From Balneola sp. (GTDB taxonomy: Bacteria > Bacteroidota > Rhodothermia > Balneolales > Balneolaceae), in NCBI GenBank assembly GCA_003712055.1, contig RHLJ01000005.1, forward strand, positions 294,105-358,104: 64,000 bases of DNA, read 5' to 3'. Below the pieces are notes generated by a model that was given only the letters and a program-made list of their open reading frames with translations, did not search any database and was not told the DNA's origin. The position numbers and the translations under genes are program-made. Within the stretch, counting starts at the first letter, position 1. Every line of letters begins with the position of its first letter. Of this stretch, positions 1-7,603 are shown piece after piece.

Positions 1-2174
1 ACACTTAGATCCCGTGCACCCATTAATGAAAACTGGAGAGTTCTTGGAATAGGGGTTGCGGTAAGGGTGAGTACGTCTACTGAAGCTCTGAATTCCTTCA
101 ATTTTTCTTTTGCAGATACCCCAAAACGTTGTTCTTCGTCAACAATGATAAGCCCAAGATCATGGAATTTCACATCCTTAGAAAGCAAGCGATGTGTACC
201 AATCACAATATCCATATTGCCTTCTTTCAGCTCTTCAATCACTTTCGATTGTTCCGCTTTGGTTTTGAATCGGGAAAGAGCTTCAATCCTAACAGGGAAT
301 TCCTTCATCCTTTTTGTGAAGGTCTTGGCATGCTGCTCAGCGAGAATGGTGGTGGGAACTAATACTCCGACCTGTTTATTATCCATTACTGCTTTGAATG
401 CAGCCCGGACGGCTACTTCAGTTTTTCCAAACCCAACATCGCCACATACTAAGCGATCCATAGGTTGAGAACTTTCCATATCTGTTTTTACCGCTTTAAT
501 GGCTTCATCCTGATCTGGTGTTTCTTCGTATTCAAATCGTGCTTCAAGCTCTGTTTGCCATCCCTGATCTCCTGAAAATGCATACGCTTTTTGCATTTTA
601 CGCTTTGCATAAAGCTGAATAAGCTCTCTGGCAATATCTTTTACTTTTTTCTTCGTTTGGGCTTTTTTCCGAGCCCATTCTCCAGATCCTAGTTTAGTTA
701 TCCTTGGAGCAGTGCCTTCTTTACCTGAATATTTTTGAAGCTTATGAAGACTGGAAACATTCACATAAAGGAGTGATTCTTCCTGATACCGAAGAACAAC
801 TACTTCCTGTTCTATCTCTTTTACTTTGATTTTTTTGAAGCCTGCAAACTTTCCTATCCCATAATCGACATGTACAACATAATCGCCTATGCTCAAATCT
901 TTGAGTTCTTTGAAAGATATTCCCCCCGAGTATCTTCTCTTTCTAACCTTGGGTCGATGGTACCGGTTGAAAATCTGGTGATCCGTATAAAGAGCTAATT
1001 TTGATTCCGGATAGATAAAACCTTCGTGGAGTGACTCTACCACCAATTCGTAATTAAGGGTAGGGGTAGGTTCTCCAAGTAATTCTTCAAACCGTGTTTT
1101 CTGTCCATTGTTATCACACAGGATAATGGTTCGAACACCTTTTTCAGAATTCCCTTCAATGTTTTCCCTTAGCAGTTTGAAATTTCCATGAAAATCGGGT
1201 TGAGGCTTTAACTCAAATGAATGCGAAGGAATTTTTTCAGAAGAACTTGCCTGATTTCCTGTGATTACGGTATTAGAAAACTTTGTGAGTTCTTGTTCAA
1301 ACTCTTCCTTAGAAACAAAAAGTTGATCCGGACTAGCTGCATCTTCTTTATTCAGATGTTCGAATCGTTCTTCCGCTTGCTGGAATTTTTCCTTAAGCGC
1401 AGCAAAAATTAGTGCAGGATTTTTAAGAATGACCAGTGTATCCTGACTAAAGTAGTGGAGCAAAGAAGTTTTCTCTGTATCTGGTAGATCAGAGAGGTTA
1501 GGGACAATCCTTGTCTGATTTAAAAAAGAAATCGAACGTTGAGAATCGGCATCAAACTCACGAATTGAGTCAATTTCATCTCCAAAAAATTCAAAACGTA
1601 GTGGATACTCACCCGAAAAAGGAAACACATCCAAAATTCCACCTCTAATTGCATACTCACCAGGCTGGTCTACGAATCGGACGGGTTGGTAGCCCTGATC
1701 CACAAGGTCAGTCCGCAATTTTTCAAGGTCAATTTCATCTCCTTTTGAAAGTAGTATGCTTACCGAATCCAATACAGAAGGAGGGGCCACTTTTTCAAAT
1801 ATACCTTCTGCTGAAGCAATAGAAATAGCTGCATTTCCTTCCTGTATTTCTTGCAACGCTTCCGACCGCTGCACTAATAATGAAGAATCTACAATTTGCT
1901 CATTATCGTATGGCTTTAGGTGTGTAGATGGAAAGTGAACAATCCCTTTTTCTATTAGAATGGAAAGATCTGATTTCAAGAAACGCTCGTCTTCGTCGGT
2001 ATCAGTGATAAGGAGTAAGTTCTTATAACTTTTGCTTTGTTCTGCAATAAGAAAGGGCAAAAAAGAGCCTATACTGCCCTTAAGAGCCAATTTATTATTC
2101 TCTTTAATAGCAGTTGAGTAAGCTGCAACGGAAGGACTTTTTGAAATTAAGGAGCGTATGTTCTCCAGAGACAT
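1..2174 (-). CDS. mfd: Transcription-repair coupling factor Mfd (N-terminal part, cut by window start)
   Basis: ATP-dependent translocase that removes RNA polymerase stalled at DNA lesions and recruits UvrA. About 724 residues are visible, reading from an ATG at 2174 that gives MSLENIRSLI. The order is a UvrB-like N-terminal module, the RNA-polymerase-interacting region around residue 430 (VVHVDYGIGKFAGFKK), and the start of the motor with Walker A GDVGFGKTE near 570, DEEQRFGV near 680 and TATPIPRTL. The rest of the motor, the TRG motif and the C-terminal domain lie outside the window; family members are usually about 1,100-1,150 residues. It lies 69 bases downstream of batA on the same strand and could be co-transcribed with it. 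Identification is very secure. Confidence 0.97.
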   Translation of the reverse strand, partial: MSLENIRSLISKSPSVAAYSTAIKENNKLALKGSIGSFLPFLIAEQSKSYKNLLLITDTDEDERFLKSDLSILIEKGIVHFPSTHLKPYDNEQIVDSSLLVQRSEALQEIQEGNAAISIASAEGIFEKVAPPSVLDSVSILLSKGDEIDLEKLRTDLVDQGYQPVRFVDQPGEYAIRGGILDVFPFSGEYPLRFEFFGDEIDSIREFDADSQRSISFLNQTRIVPNLSDLPDTEKTSLLHYFSQDTLVILKNPALIFAALKEKFQQAEERFEHLNKEDAASPDQLFVSKEEFEQELTKFSNTVITGNQASSSEKIPSHSFELKPQPDFHGNFKLLRENIEGNSEKGVRTIILCDNNGQKTRFEELLGEPTPTLNYELVVESLHEGFIYPESKLALYTDHQIFNRYHRPKVRKRRYSGGISFKELKDLSIGDYVVHVDYGIGKFAGFKKIKVKEIEQEVVVLRYQEESLLYVNVSSLHKLQKYSGKEGTAPRITKLGSGEWARKKAQTKKKVKDIARELIQLYAKRKMQKAYAFSGDQGWQTELEARFEYEETPDQDEAIKAVKTDMESSQPMDRLVCGDVGFGKTEVAVRAAFKAVMDNKQVGVLVPTTILAEQHAKTFTKRMKEFPVRIEALSRFKTKAEQSKVIEELKEGNMDIVIGTHRLLSKDVKFHDLGLIIVDEEQRFGVSAKEKLKEFRASVDVLTLTATPIPRTLQFSLMGARDLS

Positions 2175-2243
2175 TGAATAGACTCTTAAAATTTAAAGGT
2201 GCAGAAGATACGGAAAGGAGATGTTATAGACAGAAGCTTTGTA

Positions 2244-3239
2244 CTAATACTGGACTAGTGTTTTAAGCCATACCCGATCAATTAAAAAACCAATGAGAAG
2301 CAGCAGTATTGAAAGCTGCAGGTAGAGTGGATATTGGTCTTCGTAATCTGTGTAGATGATTTCTTCTACTTTAGATTTTTCAAGTTGATCGATTTCATCA
2401 TAAATGTTAAAAAGCTGTTCAGTATCTGTAGCTCGATAGTATTTTCCTCCTGTAAGCTCCGCAACACTCGTGAGCATTTCTTCATCAATGTTCACTGGAA
2501 TGTTCTGATAACGACGTCCAAAAATGGGATCCTGTACCGGGTATGGAGCAGTTCCCCTTGTGCCAGCTCCGATAGTGTAGATTTTAATTCCATAGGTCAC
2601 CGCAAGGTCAGCTGCAGTTACCGGGTCGATTTCTCCGGCATTATTTTGACCATCGGTAAGTAGGATAATAATCTTGCTTTGGGTCTCACTGTCTTTGAGT
2701 CGGTTTATGGCAGTCGCAATACCCATTCCAATAGCTGTTCCATCTTCGATTACTCCCATTTCTACTTCTCCAATGAGTTGTTTTAGCAGACGGTAGTCAA
2801 GGGTAGGGGGGCAAACGGTAAAGCTCTTCATCGCAAAGGTAACCAGACCAATCCTATCCGAAATTCTTTTTTCTACAAATCCGGTAGCTACTTCCCTTGC
2901 TGCTTCGAATCGGTTTGGTTTTAAATCCTCTGCTCTCATCGAAGATGACATATCCAACACCATCACTATATCGATACCTTCCGCATTTCGCTCAACAGTA
3001 GTTAGCTTTAGCTGAGGGCGCGCCATAGCCAAAATGAGGAGGGTAACTCCACCCAGATAAAGAAGGAGGTTCAACCAATGGAGATGTGCTTTCCAGTTTC
3101 CGGTTATCCCATCAAAAATGGAGGTAGAAGAAAAGGTAAGAGAGGCTCTTTTCTTGGTAAAAAAACGATATAGATATACTCCCAGGAGTACAGGAAGTAC
3201 CAATAATGCCCAAAACCATTCAGGATTAGCCCATTCCAT
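2244..3239 (-). CDS. BatA-like VWA-domain membrane protein
   Basis: 331 residues. The N-terminus has a hydrophobic segment (about 8-25) and a second one (about 55-73), typical of the aerotolerance BatA N-terminal region. A von Willebrand A domain follows with an intact MIDAS site, DMSSS at 96-100, and a TDGQ motif. A last hydrophobic segment near the C-terminus (LYLQLSILLLLIGFLIDRVW) would anchor the protein, so the VWA domain should face the periplasm. Its ATG overlaps the stop of the upstream gene (TAATG), so the two are translationally coupled. Bat proteins are linked to stress tolerance and envelope integrity in Bacteroidota, but the molecular role is unsettled. No separate BatB gene follows; mfd comes next. 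Confidence 0.88.
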   Translation of the reverse strand: MEWANPEWFWALLVLPVLLGVYLYRFFTKKRASLTFSSTSIFDGITGNWKAHLHWLNLLLYLGGVTLLILAMARPQLKLTTVERNAEGIDIVMVLDMSSSMRAEDLKPNRFEAAREVATGFVEKRISDRIGLVTFAMKSFTVCPPTLDYRLLKQLIGEVEMGVIEDGTAIGMGIATAINRLKDSETQSKIIILLTDGQNNAGEIDPVTAADLAVTYGIKIYTIGAGTRGTAPYPVQDPIFGRRYQNIPVNIDEEMLTSVAELTGGKYYRATDTEQLFNIYDEIDQLEKSKVEEIIYTDYEDQYPLYLQLSILLLLIGFLIDRVWLKTLVQY

Positions 3240-4270
3240 TATTCAGCCTCCTGTGGTTGGTTTGCAAGATGTTGTTCAGATTCAAATAATGCTTTCTTTC
3301 TGGAGATCCTGGAAGCATCTACAGTTCGTGCTCTGTCCAAAAAGTCAACAGCATATTGATAACATGACCAGGCGTCGTCCAATGTTGGAGTAAATTTCGC
3401 AAACTTAACCATATCGGATCTGTTTAATACCTGTCGGGTACTTTTTATCATTTCATGATCAACACCAAAAGCATCCATGTATCGGAATAGCTCACGGGAT
3501 GTGGACTCTAAAGCCGGAATGTTATATAGATCCTCAAAATATTGGCGGATGGAATCACTTAGCGTACTATAGAAATATTTATAATCTTTAGTAGCTGCTA
3601 AATCATACTCCTGTTTGAGTCTGGCTAATTCTTTTTCAAGTCCATCTAAAGGACTAAAGAATGGAACAAGTTCTATAACCTCAGGTTCTTCAATTTCTTC
3701 CTTCTTCTTAAAGAAGGTGTAATAAGCTGCAATTGCAGCAATTATCAACCCAAGTATGATGATTGCCCAGGCCCAGGGAAAACCAGAAAGGTCAAAAATA
3801 GGCTTCAATGGTTTTAGTTCCGCGTCTTCAGATGGCAGTACTGTTTTGAAGTAGAGTGAAATAGGGTTTGTATAAACTACACTTGTATCGGAAGCAGAAA
3901 CCAGAATAACCGGAAACGGAGAAAGCGATATATCTCTGTCGGCAAAGAATTGAAGTTGATAAAGAACACTATCCGCAAAATCAGTGATTCTGTATTGTCT
4001 GCTGGAATTAAAATCAATGATCGGAGGGAAGCTGGTTGAATCAGGGAATATGATACGTTGATAGGATTGCTCGACCCTTAATGTAATTGATAGGTCAAAG
4101 AGTTCTCCGACGGTGAGTGAATCTTTTGATACCCTGGCTGTTGCTGATTGAGCTTGAACGAAATCAGGTATCAACCATCCGGAAATAAACACAATAAAGA
4201 AAACAAGAATCTTATGAGAATTCGCTCTAGCGGGCATCAAAATTGTTAAGGTTCGTCTTAAAAGTGTCAA
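3239..4270 (-). CDS. BatD/DUF4381-like membrane protein of the Bat cluster
   Basis: 343 residues. There is a signal peptide (hydrophobic stretch ILVFFIVFISGWLIPDF, cleavage near VQAQS), then a beta-rich periplasmic region reminiscent of BatD, one transmembrane helix (WAWAIIILGLIIAAIAAYY) followed by a lysine-rich stop, and a helical cytoplasmic tail resembling DUF4381-type proteins of MoxR/Bat operons. An internal ATG at 4237 would give a tidier signal peptide. The gene ends in a TAATG overlap with batA. The assignment rests on layout and context rather than a clear motif, so the exact family is uncertain. The start faces the divergent M23 peptidase gene. Confidence 0.65.
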   Translation of the reverse strand: MTLLRRTLTILMPARANSHKILVFFIVFISGWLIPDFVQAQSATARVSKDSLTVGELFDLSITLRVEQSYQRIIFPDSTSFPPIIDFNSSRQYRITDFADSVLYQLQFFADRDISLSPFPVILVSASDTSVVYTNPISLYFKTVLPSEDAELKPLKPIFDLSGFPWAWAIIILGLIIAAIAAYYTFFKKKEEIEEPEVIELVPFFSPLDGLEKELARLKQEYDLAATKDYKYFYSTLSDSIRQYFEDLYNIPALESTSRELFRYMDAFGVDHEMIKSTRQVLNRSDMVKFAKFTPTLDDAWSCYQYAVDFLDRARTVDASRISRKKALFESEQHLANQPQEAE

Positions 4271-4389
4271 AAATAGTAGATATTGGATAAAATGTGTGTA
4301 CCAATTTGTGGCTTGAGATGTAAAAAATGGTTCCTATGAAAAGCTGGAGGAAATTCGTATCCTCATCCGCGTTAATCATCTATAGAAAT

Positions 4390-5679
4390 ATGCAGAAAAA
4401 AAGGGTTAGAAGATCATTGCAATGGGTTGGTATGCTTTGCATTCTTTCCAGTTGTACATTATTCGATGCCAAACCAGGATACGAAGAAGGTGTTCCTTCT
4501 GTAAGTCTAGATTCATTCGTTGAAATAAAGGAATCACCGATTTTGGATGAATACGGGTATCAGGTTAGTGGTGATGTAATACAGGAAAAAAGAGTCAGGA
4601 GAAATGAGAGTCTTTATCTAATCTTATCAGGACTTGATGTAACTGCTCAGGAAATAGATGAGGTGGTTCAAAAGTCAAAGGGTAAATTCAGAACCAACAG
4701 AATTCAACCCGGGCAACGATATATCACCTATGTAGATGATGAAAGTCAGGCATTGAACAGACTGATTCTTCACAATGATTTGTTGAATTACGTTGTATTT
4801 GATTTTGAAGGAGATATAGAGGTAAAAAAAGGGAAGAAAGAGATTACTACCAGAATTTCGGAAACATCGGGGGTAATCACTTCATCATTATATGAAGCTC
4901 TATTGGAAAATAATCAGGATCCACTATTGGGGAACAGGTTGAGTGAAATTTTTGGATGGCAAATCGATTTCTTCAGAGTATACAAAGACGATTCGTTCAA
5001 AGTGATATATGAACAACAACTTGTGGATGGCAGACCTTACGGAGTGGGTAAAATTTTAGCAGCAGAGTTTGTACATAAGAATGAATCATATGATGCTTTC
5101 TTCTATGAGAGCAATGATAGGGCTGGATATTTTAACAGCGAAGGTAAAGGCGTTCAGAAAGCTCTTTTAAAAGCCCCTTTTACCTACTCACAGAGAGTGA
5201 GTTCAAACTTCTCACATAGTCGTTTTCACCCGGTTTTAAAAAGAAGAATGCCTCACTATGGAGTCGATTATGCTGCACCTTTAGGTACCCCGGTTATAGC
5301 AGTAGGAGATGGTACTATTATAGAATCGAGGTACAGAGGTCCAAATGGAAATATTGTAAAGATTAAGCATAACAGTACGTACACAACAGCTTATTTACAT
5401 TTAAACGGTTTTGGGCCTGGGATAAAATCAGGGGTAAAAGTAAAACAAGGTCAGGTAATAGGGTATGTGGGTAGAACCGGAAGAGTAACCGGAGTTCACC
5501 TTGATTACCGTGTTTATAAAAATGATCAGCCGGTAAATCCTTTGACTTTGGAACTGCCTCCATCTAAGGCGATTGAAGAGTCGGAAATGGGTAAATTTGA
5601 TCTTACTATCGAGAAGTATAAGTTCCAATTAAATCAGATTGGAAAGCCTATGTTGGCTTCTAGCGATTTTACTTATTAA
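4390..5679 (+). CDS. MepM/Csd3-like M23 peptidoglycan endopeptidase, lipoprotein
   Basis: 429 residues from the ATG at 4390, chosen because it gives a compact lipoprotein signal (MQKKRVRRS, hydrophobic core, lipobox LSSC with Cys22); an upstream in-frame ATG at 4327 is less likely. A LysM/OapA-like N-terminal region is followed by a Csd3-type middle domain (FFRVYKDDSFKVIYEQ) and a C-terminal M23 lysostaphin fold. Zinc motif HYGVD (His289, Asp293) and a YLHLN His337 are present. The usual final HxH is HLD (His370, Asp372), so the third ligand is replaced. Expected role: cleaving peptide cross-links in the periplasm during wall growth. It is inserted in opposite orientation between Bat-type genes. 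Confidence 0.9.
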   Translation: MQKKRVRRSLQWVGMLCILSSCTLFDAKPGYEEGVPSVSLDSFVEIKESPILDEYGYQVSGDVIQEKRVRRNESLYLILSGLDVTAQEIDEVVQKSKGKFRTNRIQPGQRYITYVDDESQALNRLILHNDLLNYVVFDFEGDIEVKKGKKEITTRISETSGVITSSLYEALLENNQDPLLGNRLSEIFGWQIDFFRVYKDDSFKVIYEQQLVDGRPYGVGKILAAEFVHKNESYDAFFYESNDRAGYFNSEGKGVQKALLKAPFTYSQRVSSNFSHSRFHPVLKRRMPHYGVDYAAPLGTPVIAVGDGTIIESRYRGPNGNIVKIKHNSTYTTAYLHLNGFGPGIKSGVKVKQGQVIGYVGRTGRVTGVHLDYRVYKNDQPVNPLTLELPPSKAIEESEMGKFDLTIEKYKFQLNQIGKPMLASSDFTY

Positions 5680-5695
5680 AAGCTTTTTTCTCTTA

Positions 5696-5803
5696 GTCAT
5701 CCTGAGGCTACCGCCGAAGGATCTAATTGAGTTGTAAGTTCGCTTTATGATTTCTAAGAGTCTTTTACCCGTCTAGATTCTTCGCAGGTATGCTCAGAAT
5801 GAC
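5696..5803. repeat. Intergenic palindromic repeat (CTCAGAATGAC type), copy 1
   Basis: Begins GTCATCCTGAGGCTACC and ends TATGCTCAGAATGAC, so the ends are inverted copies. Internal GGATCTA and TAGATTCTTCGC pair as well. The element lies between the convergent ends of the M23 gene and the DUF58 gene, where it could act as a bidirectional terminator. A second close copy is at 46476-46553, and related ends occur at 30091-30218 and 51695-51801. Confidence 0.75.
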
Positions 5804-5842
5804 CCTTTTCTAGTACATGGTGTAGTAAAGAGTTAATAACCC

Positions 5843-6724
5843 CTAGTACCTATTCATTCTTCGCTGGAAGAAATTCATTAATGGGCGAACGTAAGACTTA
5901 TTTGTACTTACATTAACCGCATCTACCTTCATTTTGAGAAGAGCTTCATCTAGTTTCGCCTTGTGAGCTCTTTTCTTTTTTGCGTATTGAGTTCTTACCG
6001 ATTTGTTGGAGGTGTCGATAAGGATTTCTCTGTCCGATTCCGCATCTCTAAAAGGTACTAATCCGATATTTGGTAGCTCATCCTCAAACGGATCGTTAAT
6101 AATGATACTTACCAAATCATGTTTTTGATTAGTGATCCGTAACTGCTTTTCATAGTCCTCATCCTGAAAATCCGAAGCTAATACAACGATGGCTCGTCGG
6201 TCTAACAACCGATTTACATAGCCAAGTGCCTCAGCTATATCCGTACCCCGACCCTTTGGTCGCGTAGTATAAAGTTCTCTAATCAAACGAAGAACGTGGG
6301 TTCTTCCTTTTTTAGGGGGAACTACCTTTTCAATGCCATCACTGAACAAAACTAGTCCCACTTTATCGCCATTTTTAATCGCGCTAAACGCAAGAACCGC
6401 AGAGATTTCAATCGCTACATCCATCTTCCTCTGGCTATGACTTCCGAACACTCCACTTGCCGAAATATCTACACAAAGCATGAGTGTTTGCTCTCTTTCT
6501 TCCTCGAAAATTTTGATGTAAGGATCGCCTGTTCGGGCGGTTACATTCCAGTCAATTTGGCGAATATCATCACCGTAATTGTAAGCTCTAACCTCCGAAA
6601 ACGCCATTCCCCGGCCTTTAAAGGCAGATTGGTATTCACCGCCAAACAGAGTATTCACAAGACCCTTAGTCTGGATTTCGAGCTTGCGAATTTTCTTTAA
6701 TACTTCTTTTGAAATCATAGCCAA
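5843..6724 (-). CDS. DUF58 / VWA-like protein of the MoxR-Bat family
   Basis: 293 residues with no transmembrane segment, so cytoplasmic. The DUF58 signature RAYNYGDDIRQIDWNVTAR is at 47-65 and a VWA MIDAS-like DISAS is at 86-90. DUF58 proteins normally sit directly after a MoxR AAA ATPase and just before BatA/BatD. Here no MoxR gene lies within the window, and the M23 peptidase separates this gene from the BatD/BatA pair. It is probably still functionally tied to the Bat set, but must have its own promoter or depend on read-through across the opposing gene. Confidence 0.9.
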   Translation of the reverse strand: MAMISKEVLKKIRKLEIQTKGLVNTLFGGEYQSAFKGRGMAFSEVRAYNYGDDIRQIDWNVTARTGDPYIKIFEEEREQTLMLCVDISASGVFGSHSQRKMDVAIEISAVLAFSAIKNGDKVGLVLFSDGIEKVVPPKKGRTHVLRLIRELYTTRPKGRGTDIAEALGYVNRLLDRRAIVVLASDFQDEDYEKQLRITNQKHDLVSIIINDPFEDELPNIGLVPFRDAESDREILIDTSNKSVRTQYAKKKRAHKAKLDEALLKMKVDAVNVSTNKSYVRPLMNFFQRRMNRY

Positions 6725-6891
6725 TTTTTTATGAAGGTAAGAGGATTCGAAAGATCAAGGAAGCAAAAAGTTTTTAAAATTACTTAACACTGTTTTTTCT
6801 TATAAATATTTACATAATAAAAAGAGTAATAAATTTTTATAAAATTCATTGAAATTATTTCTGTAGTAATTTTTCTTCATTAAGCTATTTA

Positions 6892-6923
6892 TTGCTTTTA
6901 AATAACCTAGGAGCTTACTTTTA
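6892..6923 (+). promoter_or_regulatory. Possible promoter of the DUF11 cluster
   Basis: TTG at 6892-6894, 21 bases, then TACTTTTA at 6916-6923, a near match to the Bacteroidota-type TTG / TAnnTTTG promoter. It sits in the very AT-rich 273-base space between the divergent DUF58 gene and the first DUF11 gene. The spacing is one longer and the -7 box lacks its final G, so this is tentative. Downstream at 6989-6996 is a purine-rich GGAGGGGG stretch followed by a 17-codon open frame at 6998-7051. Confidence 0.3.
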
Positions 6924-7056
6924 TTAAGCTTCTCTAATATTAATCGAGCTTTTTGTAGGGTCTTTATTAGTCCAATCTAACCCGCTCTGGAGGGGGCATG
7001 TGGTATTTTCTTTATGTACAGAAAATGAATGCAACTTCAATCAAAAAATAGGTACC

Positions 7057-7542
7057 ATGAAAACTAAGTTAATTCTCTTGGCATTGCTATGTCTGGGTTC
7101 AACTGTACAAGTTTTAGCTCAGCAGCAAAACGGAGTCTCATCAATTCTCCAAGTTTACAATATCACCACTAACGAAGCTGGTGAAGAAATAGCAACCGAA
7201 ACTACTGAAGTAAGACCGGGTGATCTCATCGAATACCGGCTTACCTACACAAACAATTTGGGCAATAGCATATCGCAGCTCATGCCTGTACTTCCAATTC
7301 CGATAGGGATGGAGTACTTGCTTGAGACCGCAAGCCCAAGCTTAGAGGGAGCCAGCCTCTCCAATACTGGCAACACTTTCCAACGACTACCCTTAACTCG
7401 TCAAGTGCGACAACCTGACGGAACCACAGTGACTGAAGAGGTTCCGGGGCGCGAATACCGCCGACTACGCTGGTTGGTTCCGTCACTCGATGCGGGGGAA
7501 CAAGTCATTCTTGTCGCCAGAGTTAAGGTGATAGATAACTAG
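7057..7542 (+). CDS. Small exported DUF11-like protein with an incomplete terminal domain
   Basis: 161 residues from the ATG at 7057, which gives a clean signal peptide (MKTKLILLALLCLGSTVQVLA, cleavage near residue 21). A GTG at 7000 is an alternative with the better purine-rich upstream stretch but a long, odd N-terminus. The mature part is a single DUF11-like beta domain: GDLIEYRLTYTNN, a proline-rich centre, then LRWLVPSLDAGEQV and the C-terminal end VARVKVIDN. It stops where a normal DUF11 domain would continue into a final xIxNxA strand. The end resembles those of the next gene (FAVVVDN) and the 3 kDa-residue gene two further on (FTVKIDD). First gene of the cluster; the next start lies a few bases downstream. 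Confidence 0.75.
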   Translation: MKTKLILLALLCLGSTVQVLAQQQNGVSSILQVYNITTNEAGEEIATETTEVRPGDLIEYRLTYTNNLGNSISQLMPVLPIPIGMEYLLETASPSLEGASLSNTGNTFQRLPLTRQVRQPDGTTVTEEVPGREYRRLRWLVPSLDAGEQVILVARVKVIDN

Positions 7543-7603
7543 TCTTATGGAAAATCAAACAAACAATAAATCAATAATTCTAAACCTAAACAGGATAGAA
7601 TCC

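Noticed and set aside
67..468. 133-codon plus-strand open frame near the window start
   Set aside because: It is antisense to mfd, whose motor motifs read cleanly on the minus strand here.
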